From: Sedimentibacter sp.
GTDB lineage: Bacteria > Bacillota > Clostridia > Tissierellales > Sedimentibacteraceae
Assembly (NCBI GenBank): GCA_018436705.1
Contig: JAHDLA010000014.1
Location: forward strand, 47,424 to 111,423
Length of the DNA stretch: 64,000 nt
Direction: 5' to 3'
Shown here: piece by piece, positions 42,342 through 50,760 of the stretch
Layout: the number at the start of each line of letters is the position of its first letter
Position numbering within the stretch: position 1 is the stretch's first letter
Notes under the pieces: model-generated
Database searches by the model: none
What the model saw: the letters and a program-made list of their open reading frames with translations, nothing else
What the model was told of the DNA's origin: nothing
Position numbers and translations under genes: made by a program

Positions 42342-44141
42342 ATGATTTTAACACTTGAAAATATCAGCAAAAGCTTTGGACTTAAGCCTTTGTTGGACAA
42401 TGTAAATTTATATATAGAAAGTAATGATAAAATTGGCTTTGTTGGAATAAACGGAACAGGTAAATCAACTCTGCTAAAAATTGCTGCACAGATTGAAGAT
42501 CCTGACAGCGGAAATATTGTTTACAGAAATGGCGTAAGGGTTGGTTACCTTCCGCAGGTGCCTGAGTTTAGGGACAACATTACGGTGCTTAAACAAATAT
42601 TTCTAAATGCCTCTTCAGAAACAAAAATGCTGATGGAGTATGAGGCAAAGACAATATTAAATAAGCTTGGAATAGATGAGTTTGATAAAAATGTAAGCCT
42701 TCTTTCTGTGGGGCAGAGAAAAAAGGTTGCAATTGCCAGCGCTTTGGTAAATCCGTGTGAGCTCCTGATACTAGACGAACCTACCAACCATTTAGATAAT
42801 GAAATGATTGCATGGCTTGAAAATTACTTGATAAAATACAGTGGTGCAATATTGATGGTTACTCATGATAGGTATTTCCTAAACAGGGTTTCCAATAGAA
42901 TAGTTGAACTTCACAGAGGGAATTTATATGCCTATGAGGGAAATTATTCGAAATTCCTTGAGCTCAAAACTTTGCGTGAGGAAAGTGAACAAAGCAGTGA
43001 GAGGAAAAAAAGGACGCTCTATAAAAAGGAATTGGCATGGATTCAGAGAGGAGCGAGAGCAAGGGGAACAAAGGCAAAGGGGCGAATACAAGAATTTGAA
43101 AAGCTAAAAGAACAAATGGGAACGGAAATCGATGAAAAGTTGGAGGTTGGCTCGATATCATCAAGGCTTGGCAAAAAGACAATTGAAATTAAAAATATTT
43201 CAAAAAGCTATGGCGGGAAAAAAATAATAGATAATTTTGAATATATTGTTTTAAGAGATGCAAGAGTTGGAATTGTAGGTGCTAACGGTGCCGGCAAATC
43301 AACATTGATGAATATTATTGCAGGGAAAATTAGCCCGGACAGAGGAGACATTGAAATGGGAAGCACGGTCAAGCTTGGTTATTTCACACAGGAAGCCGAT
43401 AATATTGATGTTTCTGAACGTGTGATTGACTATATTAAAAATATTGCAGAAATAGTGGAGACCAATGACGGTAAAATAACAGCTTCCCAAATGCTTGAGA
43501 AATTTTTGTTTTTTCCGGATTTGCAGTATAATACTATTGACAGACTTTCCGGCGGAGAAAGGCGAAGATTATTCTTGCTGGGTGTTTTGATGAAATCTCC
43601 AAATATTCTATTGCTTGATGAACCTACGAATGATTTGGATATAGAGACTCTGACAATTCTGGAAGATTATCTCGAGAGTTTTAAGGGAGCCGTAATAACT
43701 GTTTCGCACGATAGATACTTTCTCGACAAGGTAGTTAATACTATTTTGGAACTTCCAGGTGACGGAGTCGGTAAAATAAAAGAATATAACGGTGGATATT
43801 CGGATTATATTTCAGAAAAATCAGCTAATGAACGTAAAAATGTCGATGAGAAACAAAAAAAAGAAAAAAGTGTTACAAAAGAAATAAGGGAAAAACCAAA
43901 AAAGCTTAAATTTACCTATAGAGAGCTGCGGGAATATGAAACAATAGATGATGGTATAGCTCAGCTTGAAGACAATATATCTCATTTGGAAAGCCAAATA
44001 GAAAAATATTCTACGGATTATGTCAAACTGCAGGAATTAATGGATGAAAAACATCTTCAGGAAAAAAAGCTTGAGGAAAAAATGGACAGATGGGTTTATT
44101 TGAATGATTTGGCTGAGCAAATTGAAAATAGTAAAAATTGA
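42342..44141 (+). CDS. ABC-F family ATPase
   Basis: 599 residues with two ABC domains in one chain and no membrane part. Walker A: GINGTGKSTL (about 36-45) and GANGAGKSTL (about 315). Signatures: LSVGQRKKVAIA and LSGGERRRLFLL. Linker of the ABC-F type (about 220-290, with ELAWIQRGARARGTKAKGR). The C-terminal coiled coil (about 500-598) matches Uup-like members. Acts on the ribosome rather than in transport. Confidence 0.94.
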   Translation: MILTLENISKSFGLKPLLDNVNLYIESNDKIGFVGINGTGKSTLLKIAAQIEDPDSGNIVYRNGVRVGYLPQVPEFRDNITVLKQIFLNASSETKMLMEYEAKTILNKLGIDEFDKNVSLLSVGQRKKVAIASALVNPCELLILDEPTNHLDNEMIAWLENYLIKYSGAILMVTHDRYFLNRVSNRIVELHRGNLYAYEGNYSKFLELKTLREESEQSSERKKRTLYKKELAWIQRGARARGTKAKGRIQEFEKLKEQMGTEIDEKLEVGSISSRLGKKTIEIKNISKSYGGKKIIDNFEYIVLRDARVGIVGANGAGKSTLMNIIAGKISPDRGDIEMGSTVKLGYFTQEADNIDVSERVIDYIKNIAEIVETNDGKITASQMLEKFLFFPDLQYNTIDRLSGGERRRLFLLGVLMKSPNILLLDEPTNDLDIETLTILEDYLESFKGAVITVSHDRYFLDKVVNTILELPGDGVGKIKEYNGGYSDYISEKSANERKNVDEKQKKEKSVTKEIREKPKKLKFTYRELREYETIDDGIAQLEDNISHLESQIEKYSTDYVKLQELMDEKHLQEKKLEEKMDRWVYLNDLAEQIENSKN

Positions 44142-44206
44142 ATATAGGAGAATAAAATTTTAAATATTAATAGGGCTAGTACATAGCCTTTATTTTTATG
44201 CATTTA

Positions 44207-44255
44207 TTGACTAATCGGTCAATATAATGTATAATGAGATTGACTATACAGTCAA
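44207..44255 (+). promoter_or_regulatory. TetR-type promoter/operator pair
   Basis: Promoter TTGACT (44207-44212), 17-base spacer, TATAAT (44230-44235). Two 16-base inverted repeats of the same form, TTGACTAATCGGTCAA (44207-44222) covering the -35, and TTGACTATACAGTCAA (44240-44255) just after the -10. They are centred 33 bases apart, on one face of the helix. The TetR encoded next is the likely ligand-responsive repressor. Confidence 0.85.
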
Positions 44256-44276
44256 TAATTAACTGGAGGGTTATGC

Positions 44277-44882
44277 GTGTCGCATGAAACTAAAAAAGAT
44301 AAAATACTATCAGCAAGCCTTAAAGAGTTTGCTGACAACGGATTTGACAAAGCCAGCACAGACAAAATAAGCAGAGATGCAGGCGTATCAAAAGGGCTTG
44401 TTTTTCACTATTTTAAAAACAAGGAAAACTTATATATTACAACTATAAATATGTGCATAGATGATATTTTTGAAGCGTATGAAGGGTTTGATTATTATGA
44501 TCCGGACTTCTGTTCGGCTCTTACAAAGTTAATGGAATTAAAATATAATTTTTTTGTAAAAAATCCCTTGCACTATAGCCTATTAATTAAAAGTTTTTAT
44601 AATTCTCCTAAAAAACTCCAGAAAAGATTGGCTGACAGATACTCTGAGATAAAGCAGGTTGGTATAGATATTGTTGTTGACATGATAAGTCATTTGCCAT
44701 TGAAGAGTGATGTTGATAAAGAAGATATTGTAACTGTTATTATGGGGATAACAAATGTTGTCGAAGGCAGGTATTTGTCTTATTTTATCGATAATGACAG
44801 CAATTTTGATAAATATTATGATCTTGTTAAGAATGACTATATTAAACTTATTAATATAGTTATGTATGGAATTTTAAACTAG
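44277..44882 (+). CDS. TetR-family repressor
   Basis: 201 residues starting at GTG behind GGAGGG. N-terminal HTH: KILSASLKEFADNGFDKASTDKISRDAGVSKGLVFHYFKNKENLY, the AcrR/TetR signature. The rest is the usual all-helical ligand domain. It is the first gene of the operon with an ABC exporter and adaptor, and the promoter carries two matching operators, so it probably represses its own operon until an inducer binds. Confidence 0.93.
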   Translation: MSHETKKDKILSASLKEFADNGFDKASTDKISRDAGVSKGLVFHYFKNKENLYITTINMCIDDIFEAYEGFDYYDPDFCSALTKLMELKYNFFVKNPLHYSLLIKSFYNSPKKLQKRLADRYSEIKQVGIDIVVDMISHLPLKSDVDKEDIVTVIMGITNVVEGRYLSYFIDNDSNFDKYYDLVKNDYIKLINIVMYGILN

Positions 44883-44899
44883 ATTAAGAGGGAATGTAT

Positions 44900-45607
44900 A
44901 TGAATGAAAAGATACTGAGGGTTGAAGAGTTAAGCAAAAATTATCAGATGGGTGAAGTAACTGTGAAGGCGCTTAAAAATGCCAGTTTTGAGGTGAAAAA
45001 AGGTGATTTTGTTGTAATATTGGGACCGAGCGGTTCGGGTAAAAGTACTCTTCTCAATATAATAGGTGGTATGGATACTCCCACAGACGGCAGAGCTTAT
45101 TTCAATAATGAACTTATAACAAATATGAGTGACAAGGAACTCACATATTACAGAAGAAATAAAATAGGCTTTGTTTTTCAGTTTTATAATTTAATGGCTA
45201 CATTGACTGCAAAGGAAAATGTAGAACTTGCATCGGAGCTTTGTGAGAATGCTATTGGAATTGATGAGGTACTTGAGTCAGTAGGGCTTGGAGACAGGGC
45301 TGATCATTTTCCATCACAAATGAGCGGCGGAGAACAGCAGAGAGTTGCCATAGCAAGAGCAGTTGCAAAGAATCCACAGATTTTGCTGTGCGACGAACCC
45401 ACAGGTGCATTGGATTTTGAAACAGGTATTCAGATATTAAAAGTACTAAAAGATGTAAATAAGAAATATGGAAATACCGTTATTGTAATAACCCACAATT
45501 CGTCAATTGCACAGATGGCGGATCAGGTTATTAAAATGAGAAGCGGAAAAATAACCGAAATAACAGTTAATGAAAATCCCATAGCTGCTGAAAGGATTGA
45601 ATGGTAA
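44900..45607 (+). CDS. MacB/LolD-type ABC transporter ATP-binding protein
   Basis: 235 residues from the second ATG (GAGGG 9 bases before; the first is too close). Walker [10 protein letters not shown] (about 42-50), signature [15 protein letters not shown] and Walker [12 protein letters not shown], then [15 protein letters not shown]. It powers the permease that follows, whose start overlaps its stop codon (TAATG). Confidence 0.93.
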   Translation: MNEKILRVEELSKNYQMGEVTVKALKNASFEVKKGDFVVILGPSGSGKSTLLNIIGGMDTPTDGRAYFNNELITNMSDKELTYYRRNKIGFVFQFYNLMATLTAKENVELASELCENAIGIDEVLESVGLGDRADHFPSQMSGGEQQRVAIARAVAKNPQILLCDEPTGALDFETGIQILKVLKDVNKKYGNTVIVITHNSSIAQMADQVIKMRSGKITEITVNENPIAAERIEW

Positions 45608-47949
45608 TGAAAAAGCTTGATAAAAGACTTTTTAGAATGATCAAGACTACCAAAGGTCAATACATTGCAGTGCTTGCAATCATAGTAACGGGTATTTTCG
45701 TTTTTACTGCGGTCAGTAATTCTGCTATCAACTTAAGAGACGCAATTGATGAGTATTATGTGGAAGCAAATTTTGCAGATGTTTTCATAAAAGGTACAGG
45801 AATACCGGGAAATCTGGAAGGAAAGCTCTTAGGAGATCACGAAATTAAGCAGGTAGATGCAAGAATTGTATTTGATACAAAGATGATAACGGACAAAGAA
45901 GATAACAATGCTGATGTACGGGTAGTTTCTGTTGATAAACATGAGAATGAAATTAGCAAGTTGTTTATTAAATCAGGGAAAAGAGATTTGGATGAAAAAA
46001 GTGTAATTGTAATAGAACAATTTGCTTCGGCCAGAGGTATAAAGATCGGTGATTCTATACAGATAAAGATTAACGGTAAACCACACAAATACAATGTTTC
46101 AGGGATAGCATCAAGTTCAGAGTATGTGTATATGATGCAAAATGAACAGGCTTTGCTTCCAGATCCTGAGGGGTTCGGCATTGTTTTTATTGAAGAAAAT
46201 TATTTAAGAAAAATTTATGGGTCAGGCGGCAGCTTCAATGAAATGCTGGTTAAACTTAATGAAGGAGGGAATATAGAAAAAACGGCCGAATATCTTGAAA
46301 ATAGTCTTGACGATTACGGCGTTACGAGAGTAATTAAGAAATCTGACCAGCTGAGCAACAGCATGCTTTCAGAGGAAATTTCCGGTTTGGAAATGATGTC
46401 AAAATCTATTCCGGTTGTATTTTTGGTTTTTGCCGGCATAATGCTTTCTACGATGTTATCGAGGATAGTTAAAAAAGACAGGACGTCGATAGGTGTATTA
46501 AAGGCATTGGGATTTATGAACAGTGAAATAGTAATTCATTATCTTAAATATGCTGCGTCTGTAGGAATTATAGGAGGGCTTGCAGGGTCTCTTATAGGAA
46601 CTGCACTGTCAGGAATGATGACAAATTATTATCTTGTTTTCTTTAATATTCCCATGTTGACAGTAAAAGTTTATTATTATAGAATATTTGTTTCGGTTCT
46701 GCTGTCATTGATGTTTTGTGTTGCAGCCGGTTTCTGGGGAGTAAAAGGAATTTTGAGAATAAATCCCGCTGAAGCTATGAAGCCGGAGTCTCCTAAGCAG
46801 GGCAGGAGAATATTTATAGAAAATATAAAACCAATTTGGAACCATGTTCCATTTTCATGGAAGATTGTTTTAAGAAGTATATTCAGAGAAAAAAAGAAGT
46901 TTGTTTTCATTGGAGCAGCAGTTTCTATAACTTGCGGTATGATGATTATGACAATATGGATGATAAATGTAATGGATGTGATGTTTAACAAGCATTACGG
47001 CGAATTTATAAAGGCTCAGTATAATGTAAGCTTTGATGGATTTAAGAATGACGATGTTGTGAACGAATTTAAAGAATCCATAAGTATAAAAAATATGGAG
47101 GGCAGGATAGAAATACCGTTTGAAATAATAAACGGGAAAAAATCAAAGATTGTTAATATTATAGGCTTAAAGAAGGATACGGTTTTTTATGATTTTAAGG
47201 ACATGAATGGTAATAATGCTTATATTCCTTCTGATGGAATATTAATTTCATCAAATCTGGCAAATGCTTTGAATATTAAAATCGGAGACGAAATATTACT
47301 GGACAGCTTTGTTGACGATGACAGCAACTATGTGAGAGTAAAGGGAATCATCAAGCAATCGTTGGGGATAAACGCGTATATAGATATTGATTATCTTAGA
47401 GAGTGCTTTCTTGACAAGAGAACTATTAATGGTGTTTATATAAATTCTGACGACGATGTTATTAATAAACTTGAAGATATGAAAAATATTACTGTGCAGT
47501 CACAGTACGATATGAAAAAAGCATTTGAGGAGTTTACTGCGATTACAGCTATGTCTATGGGATTTATGGTTGTGTTTTCAGGGCTTTTAGGTTTTATAAT
47601 CGTATACAGCATGACGCTTATGAGTATAAATGAAAGAACATTAGAATTTTCATCGCTCAGAGTAATGGGTTTTTCAAAAAAGGAAATATTCAGCATGCTG
47701 ATTCGTGAAAATATGATTATGACGGTAATAGGAATCGTGGCAGGTATACCGATGGGGTTGTGGCTGATTGCTTATTTAGGTGAATCATTTACTACGGATG
47801 TTTATACAATGAATGAGCCTGTCAATCTATCAAATATAGTTGTTTCAATAATTCTCACTATAGTATTTATTATGCTTGCTCAGTTAATGACCTATGCGAA
47901 AATAAACAAGCTTGATTTTATGCAAGCATTAAAAAACAGAATATCATAA
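45607..47949 (+). CDS. FtsX-type ABC exporter permease (two FtsX domains)
   Basis: 780 residues from the ATG that overlaps the previous stop. One helix at the N terminus (about 16-36), an extracytoplasmic domain, then three helices (about 265-390) as the first FtsX unit (DRTSIGVLKALGFMNSEI). The second unit repeats this: helix at about 432-452, domain, then three helices (about 645-775, with NERTLEFSSLRVMGFSKKEIF). Ten-helix-type exporter for lipids, peptides or drugs. Confidence 0.9.
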   Translation: MKKLDKRLFRMIKTTKGQYIAVLAIIVTGIFVFTAVSNSAINLRDAIDEYYVEANFADVFIKGTGIPGNLEGKLLGDHEIKQVDARIVFDTKMITDKEDNNADVRVVSVDKHENEISKLFIKSGKRDLDEKSVIVIEQFASARGIKIGDSIQIKINGKPHKYNVSGIASSSEYVYMMQNEQALLPDPEGFGIVFIEENYLRKIYGSGGSFNEMLVKLNEGGNIEKTAEYLENSLDDYGVTRVIKKSDQLSNSMLSEEISGLEMMSKSIPVVFLVFAGIMLSTMLSRIVKKDRTSIGVLKALGFMNSEIVIHYLKYAASVGIIGGLAGSLIGTALSGMMTNYYLVFFNIPMLTVKVYYYRIFVSVLLSLMFCVAAGFWGVKGILRINPAEAMKPESPKQGRRIFIENIKPIWNHVPFSWKIVLRSIFREKKKFVFIGAAVSITCGMMIMTIWMINVMDVMFNKHYGEFIKAQYNVSFDGFKNDDVVNEFKESISIKNMEGRIEIPFEIINGKKSKIVNIIGLKKDTVFYDFKDMNGNNAYIPSDGILISSNLANALNIKIGDEILLDSFVDDDSNYVRVKGIIKQSLGINAYIDIDYLRECFLDKRTINGVYINSDDDVINKLEDMKNITVQSQYDMKKAFEEFTAITAMSMGFMVVFSGLLGFIIVYSMTLMSINERTLEFSSLRVMGFSKKEIFSMLIRENMIMTVIGIVAGIPMGLWLIAYLGESFTTDVYTMNEPVNLSNIVVSIILTIVFIMLAQLMTYAKINKLDFMQALKNRIS

Positions 47950-47966
47950 TTATAAAGGAGGGCAAA

Positions 47967-49160
47967 ATGAAAATAAGATATAAAAAGAAGTACTTAATAT
48001 TAACAATATTCTTAGTGTTTGCATTTATTGTTGCTTTTTCAGTATTATCAGGTGGACGGAACTCTTACGAGGAAAATACGGCAAAGGTAAAAAAAGGTGC
48101 CATACAAAGTACACTGGAAGAAACAGGAACTGTTTTTTCAAAAAGAGTAAATACCTTTTATTCGGATATGAGCCAAAGGGTAAAGGTGCTTAATTTTTCA
48201 ATAGGAGACAAAGTAAAAAATGGGGATATAATATTAACTTATGAAAATAGCTATGACCTGGAAATAGAAAGAGCAAATAAGCAGATCGAGGCAATAACGG
48301 CATTGTATAATGAGACAGTTAAAGGGGCGGATTTTCAAGAAATATCAAATCTAAGACTTAATATAAGCACTATTGAAAGCAGCCTTGTACTTGCTAAAGA
48401 TAATTTAGAAAAGATCAAGAATTTGTATGAAAATAGTGCGGTTAGTGAGGTAGAATATAAGGAAGCGGAAAATAATGTTTCTTCTTTGGAAAATCAGCTT
48501 CAGGAAGCAAAAAATAACTATGATTTAATGATGCAGGGAGTATCCGGCAATGTTAAAAAGCAGTACGAAGCACAGATAGAGGAAATAATGGTTCAAATAA
48601 AAATACTTGAACAAAAGATTGAACAGTCATCTGTCAAAGCTGAATTTGACGGAATTATTACTGAGCTGAATGTACATCAGGGAAGTATGACAAAGACAGG
48701 TGTTCCGGTTGTTGAAATACAGGACGAAAACAGCCTTGGAATTTACGTAGAAATACTGGCAGAAGATGCAGCCAAAATTGTTACAGGAATGCCTTTCATA
48801 ATCAATGCGGGAAATAATTCATATGAGTTGAAAATCAATAGAATTTACCCTAAAGCTGAATCAACAATATCCGAGCTGGGAGTCGAGCAGAAAAGGGTAA
48901 GAATAGAAGCAGACTTCATAGAAGATATGAAAATAAAAATTGGAACTGAAGTAGATACCGTAATTATTCTGGAAGAGAAAAAAGATGTTCTTATGGTGGA
49001 CAGAGATGCTGTATATGAGAAAAGCAAAAAAGAATATGTGACTGTTATAGAAGATGGAAATGAAGTTGAAAGAGAAGTAACTACAGGATTAAAAAATGAT
49101 GACTATGTAGAAATAACATCTGGAATTAATGAAAATGAAATAGTATTAATTGAATACTAA
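47967..49160 (+). CDS. HlyD/RND-type efflux adaptor
   Basis: 397 residues with one N-terminal helix (about 8-27). A single barrel-sandwich core (about 40-90, 225-260) encloses a long coiled coil (about 92-220, EIERANKQIEAITALYNE to EIMVQIKILEQKIEQ). The beta-barrel follows (DENSLGIYVEILAEDAAKIVTG). AAGGAGGG before the ATG. Last gene of the TetR operon. The normal single core contrasts with the doubled adaptor at 2.2-3.8 kb. Confidence 0.9.
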   Translation: MKIRYKKKYLILTIFLVFAFIVAFSVLSGGRNSYEENTAKVKKGAIQSTLEETGTVFSKRVNTFYSDMSQRVKVLNFSIGDKVKNGDIILTYENSYDLEIERANKQIEAITALYNETVKGADFQEISNLRLNISTIESSLVLAKDNLEKIKNLYENSAVSEVEYKEAENNVSSLENQLQEAKNNYDLMMQGVSGNVKKQYEAQIEEIMVQIKILEQKIEQSSVKAEFDGIITELNVHQGSMTKTGVPVVEIQDENSLGIYVEILAEDAAKIVTGMPFIINAGNNSYELKINRIYPKAESTISELGVEQKRVRIEADFIEDMKIKIGTEVDTVIILEEKKDVLMVDRDAVYEKSKKEYVTVIEDGNEVEREVTTGLKNDDYVEITSGINENEIVLIEY

Positions 49161-49275
49161 ATCTATTAATGACACATTTGCACAAGAAAAGTATAATATT
49201 TATGTACTATTATAGTGACATAAAATTATTTTGATGCAAAATTAGAAACAGCATAACAAATACAAGGAGATTGTG

Positions 49276-50679
49276 ATGAAATATAATTTAATTATTGTTG
49301 GAGCCGGACCGTCAGGCATATTTACTGCTTTTGAATTTAACAGAAAGTACCCTGATAAAAAAATATTGTTGGTTGAGCAAGGGAAAGCCATTGAAAAAAG
49401 AAACTGTCCAAAGGATAAAACGAAAAAATGCATTAACTGCCAGCCATATTGCAGCATAACAACCGGTTTCTCAGGAGCAGGTGCGTTTTCCGACGGTAAG
49501 TTGTCGTTAAGTCCTGAAGTTGGAGGAGACTTGCCGGAATTAATAGGATATGAATACACTCAGGAATTAATAAATTATACTGACGATATATATCTCAGCT
49601 TTGGAGCAGACACTAAGATAGAAGGCATCGATGCCAAAGAAGAAATAAAAGAGGTAAGAAGGAAGGCTATAGAAGCAGGGCTTAAACTGGTGGACTGTCC
49701 TATAAGGCACTTGGGAACTGAAAAAGCCCAGGATATTTATAGAAAAATACAGAATCATCTTCTGAATAGCGGTGTTGAAGTTAAATTTGGAACAACAACA
49801 AAAGATATAGTTGTAGAGAACGAGTGTGTAATAGGTGTTGTTACAACAGACTCATTAAAGAAAACCCAGGAGGAAATATTCTATGGGGACAATGTTGTAA
49901 TATCAGCCGGCAGAAAAGGTGCCGACTGGGTAAAGGCACTTTGTGTAGAACATAATATAAATCATCGTGCAGGAACTGTTGACATAGGTGTGAGGGTTGA
50001 AGTGCGAAATGAAGTAATGGAAAGAGTAAATAACATTCTTTATGAATCAAAGCTGATAGGTTATCCTGCTCCGTTTAAGGATAAGGTTCGGACATTTTGC
50101 CAAAATCCTGGAGGGTTTGTAAGCCAGGAGAACTATGATGACGGCCTTGCAGTTGTAAATGGTCATTCATACAAGGGAAGAAAGTCTAACAACACGAACC
50201 TTGCTATACTAAGCTCTCATAATTTCAGCTATCCTTTCAATGAACCTATAAAATATGGAGCTAAGGTTGCAGAACTTTTAAATATGCTTGGAGATGGAAA
50301 GATTCTTGTTCAGAGGTATGGAGATATTTTGGATGGTAAAAGAACATGGCAATCTGAACTGTCAAGATCAAATGTTATTCCAACGCTGCCTGACGCGGTT
50401 GCCGGAGATATAACATCTGCAGTACCATACAGGACAATGACAAACATTATAAACTTTATAGAAGCACTAAATACGGTTGTGCCTGGATTTGCATCAACAG
50501 AGACATTACTTTATGGGCCTGAGGTTAAGTTCTACAGCAACAAAGTTGAACTGAGTACAAATTTTGAAACAAGCATTAAAAATTTGTATTGCTTAGGAGA
50601 TGCCAGCGGCTGGACCCGAGGATTAATGATGGCTTCTCTCATGGGAGTAAGAATGGGACAAATATTAAGTAATAAATAG
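49276..50679 (+). CDS. FAD-dependent dehydrogenase
   Basis: 467 residues from the ATG behind AAGGAG. N-terminal FAD Rossmann motif VGAGPSGIFTAFE; then a Cys-rich stretch (CPKDKTKKCINCQPYCS, about 50-66), and FSGAGAFSDGKLSLSPEVGG. Near the end is CLGDASGWTRGLMMASLMGVRMG with the FAD-site GDASG. It matches the uncharacterised COG2509-type dehydrogenase group. The Cys cluster could hold a metal or iron-sulfur cluster, unproven. Confidence 0.87.
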   Translation: MKYNLIIVGAGPSGIFTAFEFNRKYPDKKILLVEQGKAIEKRNCPKDKTKKCINCQPYCSITTGFSGAGAFSDGKLSLSPEVGGDLPELIGYEYTQELINYTDDIYLSFGADTKIEGIDAKEEIKEVRRKAIEAGLKLVDCPIRHLGTEKAQDIYRKIQNHLLNSGVEVKFGTTTKDIVVENECVIGVVTTDSLKKTQEEIFYGDNVVISAGRKGADWVKALCVEHNINHRAGTVDIGVRVEVRNEVMERVNNILYESKLIGYPAPFKDKVRTFCQNPGGFVSQENYDDGLAVVNGHSYKGRKSNNTNLAILSSHNFSYPFNEPIKYGAKVAELLNMLGDGKILVQRYGDILDGKRTWQSELSRSNVIPTLPDAVAGDITSAVPYRTMTNIINFIEALNTVVPGFASTETLLYGPEVKFYSNKVELSTNFETSIKNLYCLGDASGWTRGLMMASLMGVRMGQILSNK

Positions 50680-50760
50680 AAAATAACGTAATATATTATA
50701 CTATTGAATGTTGCAAAAGAAATTTTAACAACATCAAATTATTTGTTAGGGGGAAATAAT

